A stretch of 45,987 bases of DNA from Trileptium ribeirensis (GCA_030248225.1 JASANE010012445.1:1-45987); one strand, 5' to 3'. Shown: positions 1 to 10,525, numbered from the stretch's first letter. Notes: generated by a model from the sequence alone, not told the origin. Made by a program: numbers and translations.

Positions 1-301
1 TGGTTGCCCTATAGTACTATTAGACCTCACGGTCGCTCTCACCGTTTCAACTGTTGTGTATTCTTGACCATAGTAAAATACTTAGGGCATAATAAAAGAA
101 ATTTTAGTGAGTGTGTGTCCTAGCTTTCTGAATTAGTTAACTTAGCCGTGACTGATTTTTTTGTTCAGGGAGTCCTGTGTCTCTGATATTTCTTGGAGGT
201 TCATACTAAGCTTGTGTGGTGAGCTGAGTCCTAGGTCCTGAGTGCTACATTATACATAATACGGGTTCTTATTGAAACTTATTAGGACTAGCTTTGCTAC
301 A
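1..301 (+). repeat. 5' LTR, 3'-most part (cut by window start)
   Basis: This stretch matches 6688-6989 almost exactly. I see one substitution (C/T near position 59) and one extra T in a T-run. The right copy begins TGTGGTTG, so the window seems to open two bases into the matched part, and both copies end in CTACA. AATAAA at 91-96 is the polyadenylation signal. Sequence upstream of the right copy carries a TATA box and a tandem duplication, so the full LTR is longer than what is visible here. The near-identity of the copies implies a young insertion. Confidence 0.85.
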
Positions 302-303
302 GT

Positions 304-325
304 TGGAGGTCCCACCGAGATTCGA
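304..325 (+). other. Primer-binding site, tRNA-Gln type
   Basis: The site starts two bases after the LTR end and begins TGGAGGTCCCACC. Its reverse complement has the form of a tRNA 3' end: T-loop TTCGAATC, acceptor strand GGGACCT, then CCA. That matches the 3' end of animal tRNA-Gln as I know it. Position and match together mark this as the minus-strand primer site of the LTR element. The exact isoacceptor cannot be fixed without the host tRNA set. Confidence 0.75.
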
Positions 326-514
326 TTTTCTTAATCGGGTCTGAACTTGGATTAACGACAAACTCATTGGTAGTTGTAAGTTGAACTAAGATAACTCAAG
401 TACCTAATCACGGCTAGCTATCAACTACGTAATAGGACTACTCTGCATAATTTAGAGTTAACAGACGACGAACAAGATAGTTCATTTTTCGAAAGTGATC
501 GTGAGAATCAGCAC

Positions 515-3500
515 ATGGAGAGCTTAGCCAAAAATATAGGTCAACTTGATCACGTTATAAAAGATCTAGCCACTAGACTGGACCATGGTTTGAGAGACCT
601 CTCGAGTGAGGTGGATGAAGTATCACAGCGGGTCCGTATTGGGAATAATGAGCCAGATCTTTGTATTACACCCTTTCGTGGTGACTTGACGGGTCAAGAT
701 TTTAATTCTTGGCTAGAAAATTTCGATTTGGTTAGCGATGCTAAAATTATGGATGATAACATGAAAGTAAGGGTGCTTCCCGCATATTTAAGAGACAGAG
801 CGCGAGACGCATATGAGAGAGTGCCTGATGCTTCTAAGAGAAATTATAATGATTTAGTCAGGGCCTTGAAAACGGCCCTCCTCACTCCCGAATGGTCGAT
901 GTTTCATGAAGCCGCGTTAGAACAACGCCAACAAATGAGTGGAGAATCCATTACTTCATATCTTAAGGCCATTAAACGTGCTTGCCGCAGTATTTATCCA
1001 CATGAAACTGACGCTAATTTACAGAGAAAAATTATATCTCGATTCTTTGGAGGATTAAGATCACCTGAAATAAAACTCCAAGTATTTAGAGATATGCCAA
1101 ATACTCTAAAAGAAGCAGAAGACCTCGCGCAGAGGCTGGATATGCAATCAGTTCTTTGTGGAACAGTTTCATCGCCAGTGGGATTAACTAATACTACCAC
1201 CAATATTGGTCGTGACCAAACTTTACAAAAAGTAACCCAAGGCATAGAGTTATTAGCGAGAAACCAGAAAGACATAGCAAATGCATTACAGCGCGTGCGG
1301 AATATCTCACCCAGGAGAAATAATCGCCCATTTACCGTTAGTACAAATCAAAATAGGCGACCGGATACCCGGCCTAGACCTAATAATTTTTCACAGGAAT
1401 TTTCACCACGTGGTCCTAAATGTTTTAATTGTGGGAAAGTGGGACATATGGCCATGAGCTGTTTACTGAGAGGGAACCAAGGCAGAACGAACAATTTTCG
1501 CCCGCAATATACCAGTCCATTACCGAGAAATAATAATTCACAAAACGTCAGGCGACCAACATTTAATACTAGCTCTAGGCCGAATATACCTAACATTGGT
1601 CCCATGGCTAATAGAACGAGTTCTAGGAATATAGTAGCAACAACTACACTTACGCCACAGGTTAACGTGACAACACCACCGTCATCTAATTTTGAAACCC
1701 CATATCGTACCGAGGTTGAGAGACTGCGTAGAGAAGTTGATGCACTTACCAAACAAAATTCCTTACTTGTGGAAAAGACATATCCACAATTAGTAGGTGC
1801 AGTTACTGTTCACGGAGAAACTAAAGAACCAGGAAATCAGATGAAAACTGAGAGAACCGTTCTTAAGCCAAAGTCAGGATTTAAAATTACTTATCCGTTG
1901 TTAGCATTACTACTTCTAGTTACATTAATTGTACCAGCTAGCTCAGTTATAACAAGGGAGTTAAGCAGACTCCATCCTCATCTTTTCCCACCTTTTGGTG
2001 TAGGATTTGTTCCCGAGGGATTAGTTATGACAGCACCAGATATTGTTTACATACCTATACTTGTTCATGCTAGATATGAAAAACATGAAGAATGCAAGGC
2101 TGCCTTAAGATTTGCTGTTAATCCTCAAAATTGTACTTGTGCTGGTCATCAACTTCTGCATAGTGAATCACAAAAAGCTCTAAAGGCTTTAAACGAAAAT
2201 TTTCAGGAATCTGTCGATCCAACATTTTATGAAGCTTTATTACAAAGTATTTGTACTGATAAGCCTTTCGCCTGTTCCTTCATACAGTCAAAAAGGCAAA
2301 AACGTTTTGTTGGAATTGCACTAGCTGGAGCGGCTTCGTTAGCAGGCATAGGTCTGGGGATTTCTAACAGTATACAAATGTCACATATAAAGCCTAAGGT
2401 TACAGCATTGAGGAATTCTATTCGAGTGTTTGGGGAACAAGCCATTCAAAATTCGGAAAAAATAAAACAACTTACTGTTAATCAAGAAAGAATCTATACA
2501 GTTACACATGACATAGTTCGCTATATGGAACAGACAGTAGTTGCGTTAGAATGTACTTTGGTTAAAAGCGTAGCTTGGACCCATTATATGGCCCAAACTA
2601 ATTTTTACATAAATGAGGTAAGAAATGTTGTTAAGGCTATCGTTAAGGCCAGTAATACTGGGATTTTAACTTCAGATATTATGTCGGCTTCGCAAATAAA
2701 ACAATTAGTTGAAAAGGAACCCACTTTACATGATTCAGTGTATTTGCACGACCCTAGCCTGTTTTACCATTTTGTAAAAGCTTATCCAGTTATCATGGAT
2801 ATTATGAATACTAGATTCGGGCTTATATTAGAAATTCCTCGAATAAGGGTTAATAATATTCTCCCGCTTATGAAAGTTGTCAATGTTGGTTTTAACGACA
2901 AGAATACTAATACTACATTGCGCGTTTCGTTACCTCAATATATAACGTATGATACTACGCTTAATAGGGGTTATTTTTATGAGGTTAAGGCAGGTAATTG
3001 TCAAAAGACTCCCGGACTTTGGTACTGTGATAGAGCTGCTCTTCCGACAAGTGAGAGTGACCACTGTTTACATGATTTGAAAAATTTTTCGGTTAAAAAT
3101 TCTTGCACTTTTGAAATTAAACAAAATTCTCCAGAAACTATTATAGAAAGCACGCGAGTAGGCATATTAGTGCGTACTTCAGAAAAATCTGTGTACGTTA
3201 CACGAATTCAACCAGGTAGTAAAGTTACAAAAGCTGATAAATTAACTGTCCCTGAACATGGGGTTATGTTTTTCTCACATGCGAACTTTTCAATGATGAT
3301 TGTAGGAGACCAAGTGTTAATGTCGAATTTTCGCCCAGTACAAGATTTTGAAGTATTCATGCAACATATGGGAGAATTCACGTTTAACTTTTCAGATATA
3401 CCTCCACCGACCTGGAGTAAGTTAGAAGATGTCAAGTACAATTCTTATTTAACTGACCAGAGATTAAAACATGAACTCATGTACTTATCACAGGATGATT

Positions 3501-3973
3501 TTGATTTCCCTGTTGAGGCCAGTTACTTAATACCAGTCGTTATATTAGGTATATTATTGTGTATCCTCTATTCTATTCGAAAAAAATTTCAAAAGTTCAT
3601 GAGATGTTTCAAAATGTCGCGTGAGCAAAGAGAAAAAGAACATACACAAGATATAGAATTAGTACAATATCCAAACGCATCCCTAAAACCATGTATACAT
3701 AGTGGAACAGAAGGCAACCGTCGGGTTAAGTTACATTGTTCTACACCCTGTCTACAAAGTTCTCACACTGACAATATAGTTGAGGTATGTGATTTGCGTT
3801 TTTGCCGACGAAAACTTCATAAAACTAACGTTAAACGGTTAGAATCTTGTGATGTTGCTGAAACAGTATTTACAGTTGGTAAAGCAGCATCAGAAATTGA
3901 AGTAACACTACAAGACAAAACGTTCACCGGCGTTTTGGATACCAACAGCAATATTACAATGTCCAGTGTATAG
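515..3973 (+). CDS. Gag-Env fusion polyprotein of an LTR retroelement (no pol)
   Basis: This is an intact 1152-residue ORF. Residues ~45-210 resemble the Ty3/gypsy-type capsid region (Retrotrans_gag). Residues 303-316 form one CCHC knuckle (C303, C306, H311, C316) after an Arg/Asn/Pro-rich linker. Residues ~395-425 form a short coiled coil. Residues ~461-478 are hydrophobic and would act as an internal signal or anchor for the Env half. R-Q-K-R at 594-597 (nt 2294-2305) is a furin-type site, followed by a Gly/Ala-rich, fusion-peptide-like segment (598-~623) and a helical region. A membrane span lies at ~1004-1022, followed by a ~130-residue tail. Residues ~1137-1151 look like the start of a retropepsin, with D-T-N-S where D-T-G-S is expected. 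No RT, RNase H or integrase is present. The Env resembles class I-type fusion proteins in layout; its closest family is not certain. The start was chosen as the first ATG after the leader. Confidence 0.85.
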   Translation: MESLAKNIGQLDHVIKDLATRLDHGLRDLSSEVDEVSQRVRIGNNEPDLCITPFRGDLTGQDFNSWLENFDLVSDAKIMDDNMKVRVLPAYLRDRARDAYERVPDASKRNYNDLVRALKTALLTPEWSMFHEAALEQRQQMSGESITSYLKAIKRACRSIYPHETDANLQRKIISRFFGGLRSPEIKLQVFRDMPNTLKEAEDLAQRLDMQSVLCGTVSSPVGLTNTTTNIGRDQTLQKVTQGIELLARNQKDIANALQRVRNISPRRNNRPFTVSTNQNRRPDTRPRPNNFSQEFSPRGPKCFNCGKVGHMAMSCLLRGNQGRTNNFRPQYTSPLPRNNNSQNVRRPTFNTSSRPNIPNIGPMANRTSSRNIVATTTLTPQVNVTTPPSSNFETPYRTEVERLRREVDALTKQNSLLVEKTYPQLVGAVTVHGETKEPGNQMKTERTVLKPKSGFKITYPLLALLLLVTLIVPASSVITRELSRLHPHLFPPFGVGFVPEGLVMTAPDIVYIPILVHARYEKHEECKAALRFAVNPQNCTCAGHQLLHSESQKALKALNENFQESVDPTFYEALLQSICTDKPFACSFIQSKRQKRFVGIALAGAASLAGIGLGISNSIQMSHIKPKVTALRNSIRVFGEQAIQNSEKIKQLTVNQERIYTVTHDIVRYMEQTVVALECTLVKSVAWTHYMAQTNFYINEVRNVVKAIVKASNTGILTSDIMSASQIKQLVEKEPTLHDSVYLHDPSLFYHFVKAYPVIMDIMNTRFGLILEIPRIRVNNILPLMKVVNVGFNDKNTNTTLRVSLPQYITYDTTLNRGYFYEVKAGNCQKTPGLWYCDRAALPTSESDHCLHDLKNFSVKNSCTFEIKQNSPETIIESTRVGILVRTSEKSVYVTRIQPGSKVTKADKLTVPEHGVMFFSHANFSMMIVGDQVLMSNFRPVQDFEVFMQHMGEFTFNFSDIPPPTWSKLEDVKYNSYLTDQRLKHELMYLSQDDFDFPVEASYLIPVVILGILLCILYSIRKKFQKFMRCFKMSREQREKEHTQDIELVQYPNASLKPCIHSGTEGNRRVKLHCSTPCLQSSHTDNIVEVCDLRFCRRKLHKTNVKRLESCDVAETVFTVGKAASEIEVTLQDKTFTGVLDTNSNITMSSV

Positions 3974-6010
3974 AGCCGTGTATCATACTGTAATTAAGTA
4001 ATCTTTTATCATAACTTTTTATTAAGTTCGAGTTAAATTTCTGTTTCAGATATGTTGATTTTGTTTGTTTATGTTATTTAATGTACTTGATACATTTATT
4101 ATGTATTTATAGCACGGCGAAAAAACACTCGATTGGAAACATTTTTAGTGCCGCTGCACGTTGCGATGGATTTATTTAACTCACTACCCGCATATCAGTC
4201 GATTTATGATTGTTTTTCGATTACGCACCATCGGCTGCGGTAATTTTGTATATTGCAGTTAATTAGATTTCAACGATGTTGCGGTGTATGCGCTCACTAT
4301 ACCTGTGATGATATTGTTGCACGATTTCGCAAAATCTTGCTACCGTGGTATTTTAGACCACCTGTGTATACCGACTTCGGTAAGTATTGTAGTTATTGTA
4401 TTATAGCTTTAGAGCATTTGGATCGAATAAACCACCCTGATTGCTAGTCGCCCTACTGATAGACTAGGCACTATGGTTTTATGCTAGTTTCAGTCAGTCT
4501 ATATTTCGAAAGGTGTTTGCTTTTCCAAAAAAATATTCTGTTAAAAAATTTATAAAAAGGGTTTTCGGTGTATTACTGTGTATGTGTATGCATCTATATA
4601 TAAAAAGTAAAAAAATATTGTATTTTCTCGAGTAAATCATCGGTAGTTAGCCCACAAGGGCGTCCTCACCATTCTTCTATTACATTGTTATATTGATTTT
4701 TGGGACATCATTTGTTATTCAACTCTCGAGGGTAAACTCACCATTACAAACAATATTATTGTGTCTCGCTATAATTATAACGTAGTATACTTCGTTCACT
4801 TTTTGTACTTGGCTCATGAGGGTTAACTCGCCGTAACAAATACTATATATGACGTGTTTTCTCCAGCTGAACCACTTGTTTTTGCTAAGAGCCATTGGCT
4901 TGGTCTGACAAATTTCGCTTATTAGACAACTACTATGTGGAGGTTATAATGTGAGTTTTGTTGAGACAAAATTTTGAAAAAAAAGGATTCGCTTGAGCTC
5001 GCGGGAGCTTCGCTTTGTGTCTATGGGAAAGTGAAACGAGGATCGTCTGCCGTTTGTTTTAAAAGTGTAGCCTGACCGACCGGCTATAAATCTTGCAATC
5101 AATGGATATCTATGTTTTGCAAAACTTATGTCTAAGTAAACGTGTGATCTCCTGCAGTTTTTTTGTTGTTGCTGATGATGTTTCAGCTATTGTGCAGTTA
5201 GTTTTTGTTGATTTTGTGCGAGCTCAATATAATGAAAAAACCTCTTGGTGTTAGTAGTAATGACTGCATCGTTTGAGTTAAAATAAGTTCTGCTATACTA
5301 AATTACAAAAGAACATCGCGACCAGGTGTAAAATTCAGGACAGCTTTTTAATGGAGTGGTCAACCTTATGATCCAAACAGCAGCAGTGTCTGCAAATTAT
5401 GTTACGACTCATGGTTTAATGATTGAATGGTGAGTTCGCCCTCATGGGCTGAATGCAGGAAGTTTGCGAGTGTTACAAGTGCAGCATAAAACAATAAATA
5501 ATGTATGTAATTGCGAATGCCACGTGTTGATGTTTTGTCTCTTGTTTATGTGGTTTTCACATGTGTTGGTTGTTTCCATGATTGTTCTTTACTGTGAAAC
5601 AATGAAATTTCGTGCCTTGGCTGTTCTGTTCGCGTACGTTGCTGGTGGCGCTGGTAGGCTTAAAGAAATAATAATGTTATTTAATATTGTACCACGTTGT
5701 GGAAGCTTCGAGAGAAATTAATGCATCGTTGTTGCTTGAGTTGAATTATTCTGTTGTGCCAGAAAATTGCCTTCATTATGATTTAAATTTGTACAGGTTC
5801 TAGAAAACTGTTTATATTATATTATACCCTGGTGTATTCGCGAGATTTCTGACTTGAATTGTTGATCATTTTTCTCAATTTATTGATGTATAATACAGTG
5901 AATTATACTGTGTAGCTATTGCCGATGCTTTATTCAAGGGATTTATGACACTGATTATTTTTGTGTAGTTAATTGTTGCAAAATCATCTTAAAACCACAT
6001 ACCATCCAGG
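3974..6010 (+). other. 3' non-coding region, probably including the start of the 3' LTR U3
   Basis: No pol remnant is visible here on either strand. A GC/AT-mixed motif of the form CTC..GAGGGTAAACTCACC recurs at about 4650, 4720 and 4810, and in inverted form near 5430. A weaker version lies in the LTR itself (GACCTCACGGTC..CTCACCG). These may be enhancer-like U3 repeats. I could not find a convincing polypurine tract, so the LTR start is not fixed. A purine run at 4974-4988 is one weak candidate. The short ORFs at 4253-4447 and 5464-5721 have no recognisable domain. Confidence 0.5.
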
Positions 6011-6094
6011 CAGCACTTTAAAATTTTGTTAGGTAGGTGGTTTTCCTAGAATTCGTAGCTCTGGGGAAATCTAGATCTGGGAAAGGCTCTCGGG

Positions 6095-6102
6095 TATATA
6101 AG
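6095..6102 (+). promoter_or_regulatory. TATA box of the LTR promoter
   Basis: TATATAAG is preceded by GC-richer sequence. It is followed about 23 bp downstream by TCAGT (6116-6120), which fits the arthropod-type initiator TCAKT but is slightly closer than the usual 25-30 bp. In the 5' LTR the same element would lie left of the window and drive the gag-env transcript. Confidence 0.5.
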
Positions 6103-6130
6103 CCAGTTGCACAGCTCAGTAGGGGAGTTC

Positions 6131-6750
6131 TCTCCGAAGCAGCTGCCTCTGGTAAGTAGCTCTATTATTATTTATGTTGAAATTTTTTCTAAGTGCTGAG
6201 TATAAGCACTGTAACACAGTAGCAATTGGGAAACTAGTGGTGCAGTTTGAGTAACTGTGGTACCCTATTAGCTAAGACGTTTGGTCGTCTTCTGGTGGCT
6301 TAAGAGTTAAGTGTATAGCAGGGAAGGACGATAATTCCCTTCCTCTCGGTACTTTTAGCTTGTATTGGTTGGAGATTTATCTGCCCATTATCAGACCTCA
6401 CGGTCACACTCACCGTTTTCAACAATTGTTCTCTTGGGTACCCTGTTACATAATATACTTAAGGATAGCTTGGGGAACACATACTGCATAGTCGTAACTT
6501 TGTATACCTATAGGCGAGTTAATCTCCGAAGAAACCGCAGCTGGTAAGTAGTCTCTTCAATTATTTTGTACTAGTATTAAAAGTTATTGTGTGAGGAAGG
6601 ACGAATTATTCCCTTCCTATATTATAGGGCAGAGTTTTTGTTGGGAGGACGCTTATCCCCTTCCTTGATTTGTGAGAATTTTAACTGTGGTTGCCCTATA
6701 GTACTATTAGACCTCACGGTCGCTCTCACCGTTTCAACTGTTGTGTATTC
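6131..6750 (+). repeat. Tandem duplication inside the LTR with two splice donors
   Basis: Two related blocks (about 6131-6435 and 6519-6750) share the same ordered motifs. These are CTCCGAAG, then CTGGTAAGTAG, then a GGAAGG..CCTTCC hairpin, then AGACCTCACGGTC..CTCACCG. The GTAAGT at 6152-6157 and 6544-6549 match the 5' splice-site consensus closely. Transcripts starting near 6118 would carry both donors in the leader. Three copies of the GGGAAGGACG..CCCTTCC hairpin-like unit lie near 6321, 6595 and 6649. Confidence 0.55.
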
Positions 6751-6777
6751 TTGATCATAGTAAAATACTTAGGGCAT

Positions 6778-6783
6778 AATAAA
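6778..6783 (+). terminator. Polyadenylation signal AATAAA in the 3' LTR
   Basis: AATAAA lies in the LTR core and is duplicated at 91-96 in the left LTR. It would end the element's transcript shortly downstream and so define the R/U5 border. Confidence 0.55.
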
Positions 6784-7080
6784 AGAAATTTTAGTGAGTG
6801 TGTGTCCTAGCTTTCTGAATTAGTTAACTTAGCCGTGACTGATTTTTTTTGTTCAGGGAGTCCTGTGTCTCTGATATTTCTTGGAGGTTCATACTAAGCT
6901 TGTGTGGTGAGCTGAGTCCTAGGTCCTGAGTGCTACATTATACATAATACGGGTTCTTATTGAAACTTATTAGGACTAGCTTTGCTACAGAAGTATGCTA
7001 TCAAGAGCTGATTGGTTGTGCACGTAAAAGCGTAGGTGTTTCACTACGTTCTGCAATCTTAATATAGTTACTAGTTTTTA

Positions 7081-9320
7081 GGCTGGTTGAGTACGTTTGG
7101 GATCGGAAACCCCCTTTCTAACCTGGGAAACCTCTAACATGCGCGGTTGTCGATTGAGCATCTACAACTGATGCCCTTCTATAATCCCGAACAAGACGGG
7201 GTAGTGCTCTTGAGAGGCTAACGGGGAACGTATTTATGCAGTGAACCCCGGCACACCACGGACCGAAGTCTTTAGCTTTGCCTTTCAAGCCCACGCTAAC
7301 ATCGTTTTTATCTCAGTTTTAACTTTCCCTTTTTCATTCTGTCGATCACCATTTACCCCCTTCGCCAAATTACCGTCTACCACTGACGCTTCTAATAACA
7401 AATTTTTCTTCTATTAACCGGCAATTACTTACATCTCGATTCCTTCAGTCAAATCCATCCTAATATTATTTCTTCTTTTATAAACATTCCCGGTTTACTT
7501 TTCATATTTCTTCTTTTATGACATGGGTTGTTTGTTTCTTCGGTCTTAAGGCAAAATACACACGCAGCGTAATTCCTTACGCTAGAACTTGGCGATGCCT
7601 ACTACGAGTCATGGCTGGTGCCTTTTTACACCTATTTTCCATCTAAAATTTTTCAATTGTCATTTATAACTTAAGAGCCGGCCTCCACTCCCACTCTGGT
7701 AAACCCCTGTCGTTCCTGGCACTGCATATGAGTGTTATTTTATATTGTTTTGTTGGAAGTAGGGTTGGAAGCTATTTTTATTATGACGGCAATCGGAATT
7801 AAAAATGGGAGGGGTTTCGTCACTCGAAGATGTGGTGTCCGTACGCGTCGCGGTCGCCAGTAGTATGCCGGCGGAAATAATAGTTGTAAGCGTTTTAGTT
7901 TTGGCTCGCGTGTCTTACTCCTCGAGGCTTTTGTTCAATTATTTCAATTCAAAATGCGATGTTAGAATGTTTATTTAAAAGTTTCCAACAAACGCACAAA
8001 ATATGAATTCGAAGTATCGCAGCTTATTTTTGCACCGATTGTTATTGAACACGCTTGATATCCGTGCCTTAGATTCACCTAGTTTACAATATTTTAGCCA
8101 CTCTTCGCTTTTGGTCCCTCGATGAATTTGCTACTAAGCCTTGCTTTTATTTCTCAACGCAAGTATTGAGCGCACTATTATTGTAAATAAATATTTGATA
8201 AGTTAACGTTAGGTTAGGTTTTAATAACCTTTCCTCTTGTGAGGTTCGTACGCAGCCTTCCGGACGGCTAGACCCGTACGTTTATTTCAGCTCCTTAACA
8301 TTTCCCTTAGATTTACACTTATAGTTTCCTTAACTTTTCCTCTTATGAGGTTTGTACGAGGCCTTCCGGATGGCTAGACCCGTACGTTAATTTGAATACA
8401 TTAACATTTCCCTTAAATTTACACTAATAGTTCCTTAAGTTTTCCTCGTATGAGGTTTGTACGAAGCCTTCCGGACGGCTAGACCCGTAAATTTATTTAA
8501 GTACATTATCCTATGATCTTAGATTTACGCTAATTACGTGCCGTTATATTAACATTCCCTCTACCGGACGGCTAGCTAGGCCCGATCTATAACTATTGAG
8601 TAGTTGGCAGGTACTCTAGTTCCCACTTAATTACTTGGTTTCCCACTTCCCGAACTCGCCCAGGAAATGCTCACGTACTTCCGCCCCGACGAACTCCACG
8701 GGGTAGTTCTCAATTTTGATTATTCACATTGGAACCCCAAGCGTAGGGCCGGTATTGTTTAAGGTTACGCTCGTGTTCGCTCGATTCTTAATTGGGAAAA
8801 TCAATGTGAATAACGTAAATCATTACAGTAGTAATTACCTATATGGGAAGTTTTTTATAACTTAACGTTAATTTTTACAAGGCTAAGCCTGATTAGTAAA
8901 TCAGGGTTCCTTCCTGATCAACGTCTGATATTTGCGCATTAAGAGTCGTAAACCATAATCAAACCCACTGAAAACTCAGGTAGCATGAATCAATTGTAAA
9001 GCACACAATTATTCGCATCTCAATTCAAAATTAGCAGAACACTAGCTTGGTGCTCACTGTAGCGAAAGAATTAATAAAATAAAATCAATAAACAATATGT
9101 CGAAAACAGCCATACAATAAACAATATTTGGCCGGGGAAGCTTGTTTGGTAAGGTTAAAGCTAAAGCTGCGAAGCTTTAGTTGCAACGCGTCACCGCACG
9201 CGACTAAAGCGGAATATAGACTTAACAAAAAACAAAAGCAAAGATAACATATGTTAGTAAAAACAATTTTGGGGCGGATTCAAAACGGAAACCACCTGGC
9301 AGCTTGGTAGACCTTTACAA
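7081..9320 (+). repeat. Dispersed ~2-kb repeat, copy 1
   Basis: Non-coding. It starts with a module of the form GGATCGGAAACC..CTTTCTAACCTGGGAAACC and ends near 9260-9320 with a similar one (GGAAACCACC..AGCTTGGTAGAC). Inner landmarks are shared with the copies at 20560 and 24265: a GACGGCAATCGG..TTAAAA..GGG..TTCGTCACT block near 7780-7830, a CCAGTAGTATGCCGG block near 7855, and short tandem units near 8222-8590. Copies are diverged but colinear. No ORF of interest is present. I cannot assign a transposon class. Confidence 0.55.
8222..8590 (+). repeat. Tandem repeat, ~105-bp unit, three full copies and one partial
   Basis: The core CCTTCCGGACGGCTAGACCC recurs at 8256, 8362 and 8467, with a partial form at ~8561. 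Each is preceded by TTTTCCTC.TATGAGGTTTGTACG and followed by AACATTTCCCTTA. The related core (GAC)TGGCTG(CC)GA recurs in the other two copies of the 2-kb repeat (21266-21780 and 25228-25540) with less regular spacing, so the array is a diverging internal part of that family. Confidence 0.7.
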
Positions 9321-9429
9321 TGAGCGTATATTTACGTAAAACCACACCAAGAGCCTGTTTAAAAATATCACTAGCTATGTAGTTAAGTATAATTATATAA
9401 TATATATCTTACCTTCAGAGGATTTAGAG

Positions 9430-9890
9430 GTGCTTGCATTAGCTATGCATTTGGAGCGCTACCCCCAAACAACACTTGAACTTGTCTAAAGAGATAGAGT
9501 GAACTGTATCAGAATCTTGGTTGTTCCATGGTCTGATGATCCAACAAGTGAAAAAGTGGTTTCGAACATTCGTTCGAACAGAAAGTTGGAAGAGCTTCAT
9601 GTCATGACCTCGTAGTAATCGATACGGGCGAGAACACAGTTCGTCAGGGTTGAGGATAGTGTCATGGTGCATAATCTTGTAGGCGTTGACAAAATCATTC
9701 GTCCCTCAAGGAGGTCATTGACGAGAGACCATTGTCATTAACGAGACGGAGACATCGGCGTTGCGTTTTCTCAAATCTCTCCATTCCTTCAGTATATTGA
9801 CGCGACCATATGACCGCAGCATACTCCAAAATAGGTAGCACAAGCCCTTTGTATAGTAGGCCAATGATCTTCACATTCTCGGACACGAGT
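9430..9890 (-). pseudogene. LINE (non-LTR retrotransposon) reverse transcriptase 3' tail, 5'-truncated
   Basis: Two minus-strand reading frames (9886-9695, then 9672-9439) read through a typical LINE ORF2 C-terminus. The first has LYKGLVLPILEYAAVIW followed by a QRRCLRLV-like stretch. The second has a RGHDMKLFQ..RTNVRNHFF..WNNQ..D..HSISLDKFK pattern, the conserved end region of CR1/Jockey/RTE-like elements. A one-base frameshift near 9690 joins the frames. Upstream domains (RT palm, endonuclease) are missing, as is usual after 5' truncation during insertion. The element ends near 9430 and is followed by AT-rich DNA. The clade is not certain. Confidence 0.7.
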
Positions 9891-9904
9891 GACTATATTA
9901 TAGT

Positions 9905-10525
9905 GACTATATATTAATTAACTAACTCTTATTAACTTCTATCTATCACAAATTTCCTTTATATCTCTATATTCCAAATTCAAAATTTTTAACTTAAAAC
10001 TGCTTAAAATTTACTTTTTTCTTTTTACATATGATTTTACTTAACCTATATTTCATATTCACCAACTCTATTTCACTAAAACCTATAATAAACCAAATTC
10101 AATGTTTCCTCGATTTCCTACTTTTTCACAAAATTCAAACTACCCTCTCTAACCCAAGACCAAGCCAAAATACTTCAATTTTATATATCCTTTTCATTTC
10201 ACCCTACACATTCTTATACTTAACCCTCCCCGTCTCCCTCTATCTACTTTTTTATAAATTTTACATTTTATTAAAATTCCCAATTTTCTGCATTTCTCAT
10301 ATTTTTCTAACACATACCATTTATTCAGAACATAATTCATATATATACCCAATTTTTAACTGAAACTCACCTACCTACCCCCGTCATCATATTTAAATTT
10401 CACAGTTAATCTTTTCCTGCTTTTTCCAAACCAAACTCCACCCCAACTCAATTTCCTTAACATCTTCATTTTCAAATGCAACCTAAATATTCTTTAGGAT
10501 ACCGCACTCGCCGATTGGCGTTGTG
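9905..10525 (+). repeat. G-depleted block (strand-asymmetric repeat), copy 1
   Basis: From about 9915 to 10490 the plus strand has only about fifteen G's by hand count, while C, T and A are all common. The block ends with AGGATAC..CTCGCC.ATTGGCG (10497-10520). The same end, in reverse complement, borders the C-depleted block at 23236. Low-complexity ORFs inside (for example 10031-10363) are composition artefacts. Confidence 0.6.

Larger units (their letters stand above)
6011..6989 (+). repeat. 3' LTR (start not fixed)
   Basis: The part 6688-6989 is the near-identical partner of 1-301. Upstream of it lie a TATA box (6095), an initiator-like TCAGT (6116) and a tandem duplication, as expected for U3 and R. 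The LTR ends at CA 6988-6989, followed by non-LTR sequence. The left boundary given is only the point where promoter-like features start. The true start could be further left and cannot be checked, because the 5' copy is cut off by the window. Confidence 0.7.

Noticed and set aside
4253..5721. Two short ORFs after gag-env as possible accessory genes
   Set aside because: No domain, no coding signal beyond being open, and they lie in the presumed 3' non-coding/U3 region.
8206..8220. Two TTAGG units resembling an arthropod telomere repeat
   Set aside because: Only two units, inside a dispersed repeat; no array.
10031..10363. 110-codon ORF on the plus strand
   Set aside because: Lies in the G-depleted block, where stop codons containing G are rare; no domain.
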